Source of the DNA: Lingula anatina
Lineage: Eukaryota > Brachiopoda > Lingulata > Lingulida > Lingulidae
Assembly (NCBI RefSeq): GCF_001039355.2
Contig: NW_019775814.1
Location: forward strand, 59,070-122,861
Direction: 5' to 3'
Length of the DNA: 63,792 nt
The translations under genes and the position numbers were made by a program. Every line of letters begins with the position of its first letter. Positions within the stretch are counted from its first letter, which is position 1. The notes below the pieces were generated by a model. It ran no database searches. It was not told where the DNA came from and saw only the letters and a program-made list of their open reading frames with translations. Below are positions 45,785-56,789 of the stretch, piece after piece.

Positions 45785-48700
45785 GGCGAAAACTGCTGGA
45801 AAGATTTTACTTCCTATTAGCCCTAAATATCTATGGGAAATCCCAAATTCATTGCAGCTATCTTTCAATGTCTGTTTGTTGTCACTATGACTACGATTCC
45901 AAAAACTATATTTATGCGGGGATTTTTCTGTTGCGACATTCCATAATGAAGTAGGTCAACAAGTATGTGAGTATTGATCCAGTGTTTACTTTACCTGAAG
46001 GAGCTCATATGCATAACAGCTATTAAATCTTAGGCGATATTTATTTCGTTTTTAAATAAACAAGCAGGCAAAAGAGATACAAATTGTTTTAAATCGAATT
46101 GAAAGAGTTTATAAATACGATCATATTATTAAATGAATGAAAGAAATGAATGAGTGGATAAATGAATGAGTTTTTTAAAGTTATTGAAAAGACCCAGTAC
46201 ACAAATAAGTATATTGTCTTGTTTCAGCATTTGGAGGTACAGTGAAACGTTAAAATCTCTTTATATGAGCATTTCCCCTGTACAATGTATGTATACAGCA
46301 TTTCATGAAACACAATGATACACAACAACTGTATTCGCCCTCACTGCTGTCTCCCTACTCAATACAAAAGGCCAATTGACTGATGATAACTTATTCTATA
46401 CCTAAATCCCGTTGGTCAGATGAAAATGTTACCATGGTTTACCTAAAGGAACATCTGTGAATACCTAGTGAAAAAATCAATATGTGAACTTGGTAAGGGT
46501 ACAGTTTGCCCACATTTTCAACTTCAGCTTTTAGTTATCCTTACATGAGCATTGTTACCTGAATAGTGACACGACTGTGTCAACAAATAGGGTTACCTAC
46601 ATCAATAGTTGGCCAATATCTCGTCACAATATATTTTTAAACCGAGTAAACAGGTACATACTTTTTGTAGTAGCTGTACTTCTTATGGATGAGTAGGATT
46701 TACATTTTTCATTTCAGACCGCCATTCGCCATTTATTTAACTTCATGAAAAGGGATCATTAGACCGCAAATAAGTATTTCTCAAAATAGACCAGGAAAAG
46801 TTTGGGATTAAGCTCGTGGATTATGAATCATACACTACAGATCTCATACTCTCCTCTTTATTACTCTACAAAACAACCTCAATTTATTTATTCTAACGCG
46901 GTAAATGTAGATGTACAATGTATATTGTTCACGGTTTTCAGACCCCCGTCCCCCAAAACACCCAAACTGTATGTCTGCACGTACCCGAGAAGGGATCCCA
47001 TTGCGGTAGATGAGAACCAGACAGTGGTGGCAATGGAGAAGATCGGGCCAAGGGTTTACATTGAGAAATAAGGTCAAATTCATTAAAAATAAAACCTGGG
47101 AGCCAAGGGTAAAAATTATAACCAAAAAGTTGTTAAATTCATAGACCCCAGAATTAATGCTCTACGAAGATACATTTAAAATTTATATCGTTTTTCTACC
47201 CGTTTTGAAAACTTTTGAAGTTTGGAACCCAGGTACCGGTAGAAGGTGACTAAGTTGGATTATTCTGTGTGTTCGTAGATTTATCCGCTTAAAATGTTTC
47301 TGAATTGAGGCGATGTAGTCAACTTTCTTCCTTTAAATTTATATTTCCTAACATGTGGGGATTTTTTGCTTTTGACATTCAATAATGAAGTATGCAAACA
47401 CCTATGTAAATATTAAATTACTTCAGATTTTTTAATTCTTAGGAGATATTTATTTCGTTTTTAGACAAAAAAAGCAAATAAAAAAGATAAAGTCTATTTA
47501 AATAGAAAAAGGATTGATATATAGGAAGCAATGAAATACTGAATTACAGAATGACTGAATGGGAGTTAAATTAAATTGAAAAGGGGCAGTATATACAAGT
47601 TAACATATTGACTCGTTTCAGTATATGGAGGCACAGTGAATTGTAAACACCTGTATCTACATGTATTTCTGAACGTTTCCCCCATATGAATAAACACAGA
47701 TTTAATGTCTCCTCACATTTAAGTTCTGCGTGAAGGAGATTTTTTATGACGGTACGAATGTGTAAACAAATGGGGTCACTTATGTTAAAAGTTGGCCAAC
47801 TTGTGTGGTGTCCAACTACACACATTAGTGTATGTAATTGTGTGTAAGGGCGCATTCGCATAGATTTTAGATCGATCTATTCCCATGGGGAGTCTCACTA
47901 GACTACTATCAGATAATCCGGCTTAAATGTCCGTCCCGCCTACTTCAAGCTGTAGCGGGGTAATTAACCTTCGTGTCTGCTCGGCTAACAGCTAAAACGC
48001 ATTCTAATTTGTTCAATACAAGTTTCAACCTTACTGCTCTAGAAGTCAGATTTTTCTTTTAAATTGCACTCCTCTGATAATTGATTAATTATTTAGCGTG
48101 AACCCTCAGGGAGTTAGGTCGATATAGTTGGATCGATCTAATTTCTGGGAATGGGGTCTCAATGTGTACTCGTCTTGAGTTGTCTTGTCTTGACTTGATA
48201 CGACTTTCTGTAACACCCTCTTATATCACTTTAAAATTACTGTTCCTAGGATAAAAGACAACGTTATACTATTTGAAATTCAAAAGCGCATATGGAATAA
48301 AATAGCATCGTAATCTGTCGGTTTTAAATTTCTACACTTTGTTTTTATTGTTTGATCTTAAAAGACGATTGGATTGCCCAATTAAATGTTATTCAGTTTG
48401 TCAGAGGGTTGAACTATCAGTTATTTTGTAAAAGAAACTTTTGCACAGATCTTCCCTCCGTTTATCTAAAGTACACATATTTGCAAGGTTCAAGGCTTCA
48501 TCAAAGTGTAGATCAGGTAAAATAATCTTCAAAGCACGACCTTTTCGGACAGTCTCTAAGAGTTTTCATTGCGCTATCAATTACTTAAATTATCTACTTG
48601 AATTGTCTTTGAAGTGGCAAAACAGTTATTGTTATCATTGGTATGTTATCTGATCAATAGAACTAGTACTTGTAAAAATAACAAAACGTTTATTAATTAA
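45785..48700. other. Upstream flank of gene 2 and further duplicated fragments
   Basis: 45720-46955 is paralogous to 39770-41690. A third, shorter copy lies at about 47340-47830: the GACATTCAATAATGAAGTA and AGGAGATATTTATTTCG blocks match 45935-46050 and 40465-40570. Near 46945-47070 (+) a short open stretch after TTTTCAG encodes KLYVCTYPRRDPIAVDENQT and more before a stop; I do not recognise it. No intact gene. Confidence 0.5.
47861..48152. mobile_element. MITE copy 3, inverted and interrupted by a 90-bp insertion
   Basis: Reverse orientation to copies 1 and 2: TTTAGATCGATCTATTCCCA at the left, GATCGATCTAATTTCTGGGA at the right. In the middle (about 48000-48090) sits a segment beginning CATTCTAATTTGTTCAATAC that also occurs alone at about 49109-49198. 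Confidence 0.75.
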
Positions 48701-49479
48701 ATTTATTCACCAAAAACAACTATGTTCAATTTAGATTAAAGCATACGAGTATTAATCAAATAATGCCTAAATATCACGTTTTTCTCTCAATTCTTAAACA
48801 AGTGCATGATAGATTTATAATTAATTATCATTTAATACAACTGCAAAGTATGATTTCCCTGTCTTTTACCTGTTTAGAATGTTTGTCACAATTGATCATT
48901 TCCCATAATTTTGAGATGTTTAACTCTCTACAAAGAAGTGGTCATGGCATATTGCAAATTGCACAGAAGGGCAATATTTACAGGTAACATATTGCGAAAT
49001 CTTACTTGCTTATATACTTCTCTATAGGATAAATCCCATACAATATTTTTCACAGAACTGCTCTATAATGTAATTGACCACATATGGTACATTTCATCTG
49101 GGAATAAAATGCATTCTAATTTGTTCAGGACAAGTTTCAACCTTACTGCTCCAGAAGTCAGATTTTTCTTTTAAATTGCACTCCTCTGATAATTAATTCA
49201 AACTGGGTATAATACTGATAATTAATACAATATCTTGAAACTTGATTTTCCATAAATGTATGTCCCGTCACCTGTGATATTTCTACACATGTACTTTTTT
49301 CCTAACTACACCGCTCGCGTCCTTCTTCATTCATAGAAATTATGCATTTTTACTCTCAACATGACCAACCAATATCTATAAAAGTCGTATAAGTGTATAA
49401 AATAGTCGCTACAAATGTCTAAAGTCACCATTTTTTCTGGATAAATATTGTTACAAAATACACTTCTTAATATTCTTAA
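48701..49479. other. 3' flank of gene 3, paralogous to 5740-6800
   Basis: See the matching entry at 4744-7432. No intact gene. On the plus strand both copies keep an ATG plus about 13 codons ending before GTA (CACAGAAGGGCAAT core at 6014 and 48962), which is conserved but too short to call. Confidence 0.5.
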
Positions 49480-50230
49480 ATTCCCAAACATACATGTATA
49501 CACGGATATCATTTTCCAGCGCCCATTGCCAGACGAACTTGCAAATGTTGTTGCTAAACCAAGTGCACTGATCACTTTCAATTCCCCAACTTGATAATCA
49601 TGAGCACCGCCATGTCTTTCACATAAACATCTTAAAACATACCTTTTCTTTACATACCTAAACATAAAGTGTAAATATGATTGCAAGTTTTCTGGTAAAA
49701 TAAAATAAGAATGAAAACTGTGGCAATAATAATTACTTGACAAGAATAATCTTACCAATAACAATAATGTTTCTTGAAAGCCAAGATTTCACAATCTTTG
49801 CACATCCTTTAAAATATTCTGGAAGTTTTTGGGGATTGTTCACCATTTTTACGGAGTGCAGCATAATACGTTTCAACCAATATTTTTTTTAATTCTCTGG
49901 AGGAAATTTCTTCTTTACATCATTCAATATCATTTCCCATTTTCAGTACTCTTTACCGTAACCCTTAAGCCCTTGTGACATTCATTTTTAAATAAGACGT
50001 TCCAAAGGCACCTTTCAAAATTTCACTGCACTGTCAAGGGAGTCCAAACTTCTTAAAGAGAATTAAATCACCAAATATTATGAACATTTAAATTTTCTGT
50101 TATACCTGGTATTTGAAAACCATGAATATTTTTGGATGGCGGTACTTACAAGATAAAAGTTAACAGCTCTGTCTAAATCCTTATCACGGTTTTGAATTAT
50201 TTTATCTTTATGCCCGATGCTGCCAATTTA
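49480..50230 (-). pseudogene. Remnant of an unidentified multi-exon gene
   Basis: Coding-like pieces on the minus strand. At 50225-50147, GHKDKIIQNRDKDLDRAVNF and YL end at a GTAAGTAC donor. At about 49990-49741, broken frames include VKKKFPPEN and KLPEYFKGCAKIVKSWLS before GTAAGATT. At about 49660-49500, ERHGGAHDYQVGELKVISAL and GNGRWKMISVY are legible. Counterparts of two of these lie at 6850-7420 in the flank of gene 1. The first piece looks like a TPR helix pair and the last faintly like a GDSL lipase start, but neither is convincing. Several stops and frame changes. I do not know the gene. Confidence 0.35.
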
Positions 50231-50559
50231 AGCATGACATATCATGGGCACATTTGGGATAAAGAAAAACCAGGATATGTTGTTACTCGGTTCAGATATT
50301 ATTTTAAGTGCAATGTGCGTAAATAAGAAATGCATACAAAATTTATCAACGAACTTATCTTTCCCCCTCCTTGGTAGTTCAAACCTATTGGAAAGGGGTG
50401 AACTGGACCTACCCTCGATATCAGGGCTTCTAAAATAATATGCAGAATTAAAGTGTGGCAATGCAAACACTTGGTAGACTCTAAGTGCCCCCTGTTTTTG
50501 GAAAGTACCGTGGACCATGAATACCCCAGTCCTGGTAATGCGTACACAACACTGCATGT

Positions 50560-50705
50560 ACGCTACAAAACACTATACTATATTTCATTACTTCATTACG
50601 CCACACCGCCACACTACGCTATAATACACTATTTTTCACTACGCTGCACTACAGTACGCTACGCTAAACTACGATTCACTACGCTACACTACCCTACATT
50701 ACGGT
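50560..50705. repeat. Decayed CTACR pentanucleotide minisatellite
   Basis: Many imperfect ACTACG, GCTACA and CATTACG words in a row, for example ACGCTACGCTAAACTACG near 50656. Confidence 0.75.
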
Positions 50706-50794
50706 TCAACAGAGTATAATATACTGTATATTGCATAAGTGCGTGCATATTCGTAAAGGTGCTTGTTTTATTGATGTAAATACATAGATAAGTA

Positions 50795-50916
50795 CCTTGA
50801 ATATAACGAGCACGGTGACACCGAGTTTGTTTCCTCCGTGGAACGCTCATATCAGAAGAAGTGATGCAGGACAAAGTGCAGTTGCTCTAGTGTCACCGTG
50901 CTCGTTATATTCAAGG
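50795..50916. mobile_element. 122-bp MITE with perfect 27-bp inverted ends and TA target sites
   Basis: Positions 50795-50821 (CCTTGAATATAACGAGCACG at its start) are an exact reverse complement of 50890-50916. TA flanks both sides (50793-50794 and 50917-50918), the Tc1/mariner target signature. The arms have no mismatch, so insertion is recent or the hairpin is maintained. Confidence 0.85.
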
Positions 50917-50918
50917 TA

Positions 50919-51406
50919 TACGTTCAAAACTTCTTTTATTGCTCCCTGTTCGTCGGCATATTCCCCGTGTAAGGACCCGTATTTTGGTTCTAACGTTTCT
51001 ACACTTCATCCCTTGAATAAAAAGTATTTCCGTTTATTGTTTTCTGTTTCTCCTCAGACCCTTCGTTAATTGAAGCAACCGTTTTAAACAATTTTAATGA
51101 TAGTCTTGTTCGTCATCAAGTCCCATGTCTGTTGTAGTAAGCAATTATCAAGATGGAACGTCTTATTCAGAATTTTACAATATTAAAATGTATATTTATA
51201 AAGATCTATAGCATTATATAATATCATGCCTACACATAGTTTCTGATTAAATGTGCTGTTACCGTCTTAGTCGGCATTTACCATCGTTTATAAAGTAAAA
51301 CAATTCCTGCCCTGTCATTGTCAGATTCGCCCTCTTTCGATCGAATCGAACTGACTTTTAGAGGCTGCTTCCTGCATCATCGGCATGTTCCTCTGTTGGG
51401 ATTTGT
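50919..51406. other. 3' flank of gene 3
   Basis: No gene. Paralogous to 8900-9656 downstream of gene 1, as described there. Confidence 0.5.
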
Positions 51407-53520
51407 CTAGTCTAAGTCTAATTCCTCTAACTGGTAAGCAGGTTTCCTGGCGAACTCTAACAGCCGGTGTTCTTTATTACCAGCGATCTTGTTCTCATCA
51501 AGAGAGTCAAATGATTCTCGTTTTGCATTATGGTGGTCATCACATTCCTGGTTTCTTAGGTACAATATTTCCCTTGATGCTGCTTCCTGATTGGCATTAT
51601 ATTCCTGTATTTGTTCTTGGTCTGAGTCACTGTCCAACGCCAGATCCAATATTTTCGAGTAAAATTCAATTGCATCGTCTATTTCGTATGTTTTCATTTG
51701 GTTTCGTACAACATCAGACAGTGGTTTGAATACTCCGCTGAGCTTATCCGCCATTAAGTCCATCGCTTCTCTAGTACAATTTTCAACTGCCTCTTTAAAT
51801 CCTCCCCTCATTTGTCTAAAGATATTGTCCTGGGCATTCCCTGGAAAAGCGTCTACTAATTTCAAGATTGGTCTCAAGAGACTGTCCGGGTGTTTTTCCG
51901 ATAATTCGTTGAACATCTCTCTCGTGGCATCAAAGGCATCATCAAGAGAGCCTCTTTCAATATCCAATTCCGGTGTCAATGCGCACGTCTGGAAAAGATT
52001 CCCGAGAGGCATTTCTGAAAACAAGTACTTCAGCGGATCAAAATGAAGGTCATACCTTGCTTGAATTTCTTCGAGGATTGTTTTTGGATCGAGAAGGATA
52101 TCTTGCAAGATTTTTACGTTTTCGTTGACTAATTGCTCCTCCATGTAATCTATCATGTTGTTTTCTGGTATGAAATAGTTAGGGATGCTCTTCGTGGAGA
52201 GGAAACCAAGTAAAAGATCAAAGAAGTCGAAAAATCGTTGTCCCATCTCTTCATCTGTCCACCTGTCCTGTGGAATGCGCTCACACAGCCAAAATAGTGT
52301 TGTCTTCAGGTGGTAGGTAGAAAGGACGCCGAGGTCTCCTAATCGGTGTTTGTGTATTAGTTTTATGATCCGGTAAACATGTCGTTGGGCTTGGTTGAAA
52401 GATGAGGCAAGATGTCGCTCAGCTAAAACAAAAGAGATCCTCCATTCGGTTCGGCAATCTTTATCACCAGGATTAGCAACTGGAACAAGATAGCAGCCAA
52501 GCTCTTCGACGGCTTTGGTTTGGTCTGCATTGGGCCAACCACTCGTTCTCTCACGGCTGAGCCATTCATCTGCTTCGTGTGGCCACTTATTCCATGGAAA
52601 TGAACCAACGATATCGCCTGTCAGAACAATGTTGCGTTCAACACCAGAAATAAGTGGCAATCTGAATGATACCGCAGGTCCATTAAAAGTTACTTCTGCC
52701 CTTTCTAAAATGTTTTCCAATGTGCCTTTTCTGAGAACCGGATCTTGAATGAAAACTTGCATGAATTTGTTGCTCATACAAATAGTCCCATGATCCAAAA
52801 TTCCTGGCACATCAAACAGAAAGTGTTCGCCCTGGATCACAAGTTTGACATAACCGGGGTGACAGCCTCGGCCATCTACGAGCAATGCTGCCTCTGTTGT
52901 GGCCTCAGACTCTCTCCGATACTTGACAGCGGGGTAACAAGGAGGTGATAGTTCCATCATGACATCCACATCTGATATTTCAAGGTGAGTTTTATGCTCC
53001 CTGTCAAACAAAATAGGGACCCCAAGGCCGTCAAAGCTACTACCTAAAAACATGAGCCGTGTGCTAATGGCCGTATCATTCATTGCTGGATTGAAATACT
53101 CGAAGTACTTTTTAATAAAAACCCCGACATAATGTTCCATACATACATGTTTTTTATTGTCTGAAAGGACTGTAAGTAGTAAATCATCAACACATTTCAT
53201 TGTAAGTGCCATTTCATTTGCCCCGTTACTTCCAGCGTATATTTTCAGAAAGAAATCTTTAAAGAGTTGAAACCCCTCCTTGATTTTCATTTCGCCCGAA
53301 ACTGAACCTATCCCAAACTCTTGTTTGTCAATCGTTTGTATGTCTTGCGCTGCTAACATCTGCTGAGAGAGCATCTCTGTCAAGTATTTTGAGAAGTCTT
53401 GCATGTCTTCTACCTTTTCAACACTTCGTCTCTTTCCTTTGATTGAAGGGAATCTAAAATTTGAAATAAAAAGATAAGTATAAGTGCAGCGAATTATTGG
53501 TTCAGTGTTTACCATTGATA

Positions 53521-53590
<70 letters not shown>

Positions 53591-55496
53591 TGCAACACCC
53601 GCACCAAAACGCAGAATATACTCCAGTGCAGTAAGTCTTCTGCAATCACAATGATACTATAACGCAAAGTATGGATGAGCTGCATCCTCCTAGAGACATC
53701 ATTCTACTGTAACCATGCTTCAGAAATCTCAGTTGAAATGAGGCATTATCGTTTACCACAGTAGTCCACATTTCTTCTCCTTGTGCAGCACTTTCGAAGA
53801 AGCACGTGTTAAGGGAGCCAGGCTACGACTTTATATATACGTCAACAACTAACTAACGACAGCATCATGGAAAGGGTCTCTGGTTTTAAAACCTTAGGTT
53901 AGCTGCTTTTCTATTGCTCATGTTTAAATGTATTTCTATCAAGCTTCAAATCTGGTGCAAAAACATGGCGATGACCAGCACGATTCCTTCTACTTGTCCG
54001 CTACGTAGACTCTGTCATTTTGTGGACGAACAGGTCACTACCTTAAATGTGTTGCAAGAAATGCACGTATTATTTTAGATAACCTCCCGACTTTTCGACA
54101 ACATACGATGCATTTAATTTATTAACTGTTGTCCATATTATGATAATTATAATATTATAAGTTTATTTATACATAGCAGCCAAAAGGTTGAAGTTGTACA
54201 TAAATTGGATTAGAATAAAAATTATGATTAAAATATTTACATAAAATAAAGGATATAAAAAACAAAATTAGTTTAAAGATAAATAAAGTTTAATAAAAGC
54301 AAAGGGAATATAAAAGGTATACAAGAAAGACCAAGAGTTTCAAAATAAAACACAGACCACTAAAAGTTTGATAAAGAAAGGGATAAAGGTGTTTTTAAAA
54401 CGTTCGGTTCTGAATTTTGGTACATTAAAATTTGACTGGCTATGTCTTAGTTTTCTTTAAGGTTTGTTAGTTAATACGTAATTCAGCTGTTCCTGTCGTC
54501 TTATTTATTTATTAATTATTTTTTTTTTTTGGGGGGGGGGGGGGGCAAAGAATGACTTCCATGCGCCGGTATGTAAGAGCAATGAGCTTTGCTTTAATTA
54601 GGGCATAAACATATGGTAGCTCAGGGCATATAAATTTAAGTGCACAAGACTGGATGGATTCTATCATTTTGCATTGTTCAATAGTTCATCCGGGATGCCA
54701 ACAGGGCAAGCGTATTCAACAACAGACCGGATTGATATACCTGATGGGGACAGTTTGGCACGTTTAAGTTGATGCAGATAATACAATCGTGCCCATGCTT
54801 TTTACAGATAAAATTATTATGTTCAGACCACCGAAGATTGTTTGTGATAAAAATGCCTAAAAGTTTAAAATGAGATTCCTCAATGAAACGAGTCCCTCGA
54901 ATATCAACTAATTGACGTTTTGGCACAGATTGGGTAAAATTTTCTGCTAGAGATTTCGTTTTTGTGACATTGCGTCTCATATTGTTTCTTTCTGCCTATT
55001 CAGTGATTTCACTTGCGGCCTGTTAGATGTTACCTGCAGCTTTAAAGAACCTCAAAACTGAGATCTGGCTCCTCCGTCAAACTTCACAGTAAACTATCAA
55101 CCAACAAGGTAACGAAACTCCATTTAAAATGTAACAATGGCAGTGTCAACATAGGAAAACTATACTTAAAAACCCTACAAACATAAAAAGGACATCTTAC
55201 AAACTATGGTTCATTTAATTCTCGATGTTGAAACTCTCTGTCACGGCCTTTTGAATGCCATAAGAAAAAACGTCATTTTCAAAAATTTGCAAACATTTGT
55301 GCTTCACTCAATCTTATCCAATACAGGTAAATACATGCACATAGTTACTACAGTTACTGTATGTGTATTAAACATGCTTTGCGTTTCCAAAATAGTGAAA
55401 TTACCGACCTAAAGAAAGATCCTAGCTCAAATTCTTCATCGGGAATGAATTTTTTGACACTGTTGCCTCTAAAATCACCTTCTCCTTTAGAGATAT

Positions 55497-55555
<59 letters not shown>

Positions 55556-56789
55556 ACATTGGTCAAAAAGGATGTCCCATCCCAATTCCACGTGCTTTTA
55601 TTTTAAAATGATCACCTCACAGGTGTAAATTGCTATAAGCAATGCTTTTTATTTCAGATACCATATCTAATATGATTAATCGTTCAGAAAATACACAATA
55701 GCTGTGGACATACGCACATTTTATAACATAAATACAAATTATTATACACCCCTCTGTATGAATTTTACCATCATTACATCAAGAGAGAGACCATAAGATC
55801 CACTAATTGTATTTATAATATGACGATTAAAAATTGTTATTAACAAATTTTTCCTCAATACTGTAGTCCCTTTCACAGTCCTCCTTTTCTCATCTAAAAT
55901 ATTATATCTATATAATGTTTTTCTGACAAATACATGTACGTACAAGTCATAATTCCATATAAGATATTAAGAAACGTCTTATAAGGAAACTGAATAGGTG
56001 TGACATAAACTGTCGCATGTGCATCCGAAAGGTTGGCAACGTGGCACCTCTTAGAAACAAATATTTCTTTAAAAATCATCTGGACTACTAGTTCAGTTAT
56101 AAATAATCGATCAAAACACCTGCTCGAACGAACTTCCACACAGAAAACTGTAACCAGACAGCAAAGTTTGCAAAATTTTATAATTTCAATCAACAAATAC
56201 ACTGCAACTAATATAATTTTTTTAAAATTTTCTTCACATATTAAACTCTTAGAAAGAGATATACAAGAATAAGACAAACAATCCTTTAAAAAATAAGAAC
56301 TTCTTTCAAACCTCAAGAACAGGCATAGTGTGTATAAATTAATCGTTGTCTAAAACTAGCGTTATGGAGGCTGATGTTTCAGACAGCAATGGCGACAACA
56401 CGGACAGAAACAATGATAAATATATACAGACGCTTATGGTGTCTGTATAGTGAGAACGGTTGTAAAATCAAACTTTTAACTTGCAGCTTGTCTGATCATG
56501 CAGATGGCATAAAACAGTAACTTAGACTAGGGCGGTCACAGTTAATACGTTAGAGCAATTTACAAACAGCTCCATTGTGTACATTTTTACAAACATGTTC
56601 TTCTTGGAGAAGGGAACATTTCTTCGTAGGGTAAAACATTTTTCAGTGGTCTTGATTCCAAACCAGGGTCTAAACGGTTGAAGTGAAAAATCGAGTTAAA
56701 TTAGCAAACCGATTCTTATCTGAAATTTCCATGACTGTATCATGAGGTAGTGTAAAAAATAATGTGGGAACTTACCTTTTGTCTCCCAT
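51407..56789 (-). CDS. Mab-21 / cGAS-like receptor gene 3 (686 aa)
   Basis: Two coding exons: 56789-56776 (ATG GGA GAC AAA AG, i.e. MGDK and part of Arg, before GTAAGT) and 53453-51407 after TTTTAG, phase 2. The predicted product starts MGDKRFPSIKGKRRSVEKVE. The catalytic core is complete: GSSFDGLGVP, HLEISDVDVMMEL (D-V-D) and VLTGDIVGSFPWNKW with the third Asp. The Mab-21 half has RHVYRIIKLIHKHRLGDLG and TYHLKTTLFWLCERIPQDRW. The tail is short and acidic and ends YQLEELDLD, like gene 1; it lacks the 30-residue repeats and the SGNH domain of its neighbours. Probably a cyclic-dinucleotide synthase; the ligand is unknown. The 3.3-kb intron contains a poly(A) run, a LINE remnant and a TA repeat. 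No zinc ribbon of the vertebrate cGAS type is seen. Confidence 0.87.
53521..53587. repeat. Poly(A) run of about 67 nt in intron 1 of gene 3
   Basis: Uninterrupted A. It could be the tail of a retroposed sequence, but what precedes it is the Mab-21 exon in the opposite orientation, so no insert is evident. Confidence 0.9.
53588..54560. other. Intronic sequence of gene 3, no gene
   Basis: AT-rich with a G-run at about 54531-54545. From about 54140 it may be 3' UTR of the LINE remnant that follows on the minus strand. Confidence 0.4.
54561..55000 (-). pseudogene. LINE reverse transcriptase remnant
   Basis: Minus strand: KRQLVDIRGTRFIEESHFKL then LGIFITNNLRWSEHN, followed after a frame change by WARLYYLHQLKRAKL, SIRSVVEYACPV, and later ALKFICPELPYVYAL. 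This is the RT thumb region (K-x-L-G-I-x-I-x-x-x-L-x-W-x-x-H; R-x-V-x-E-Y-A-C-P-V) of a CR1/RTE-like element. Short and broken; nested in the intron of gene 3. Confidence 0.75.
55499..55553. repeat. TA microsatellite
   Basis: About 27 TA units. Confidence 0.95.
55554..56775. other. Intron 1 of gene 3, upstream part
   Basis: No coding signal beyond short chance frames. Confidence 0.45.

Noticed and set aside
53521-53587. Poly(A) tail of a processed pseudogene
   Set aside because: The sequence before it is an intact, intron-bearing Mab-21 exon in the opposite orientation; no retroposed copy is visible.
55354-55606. Open frames on both strands over the TA repeat
   Set aside because: They consist of repeated Ile/Tyr codons from the microsatellite.
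56352-56450. Short plus-strand frame MEADVSDSNGDNTDRNNDKY
   Set aside because: Good start context but only about 29 codons, no donor at its end and no homologue I know.
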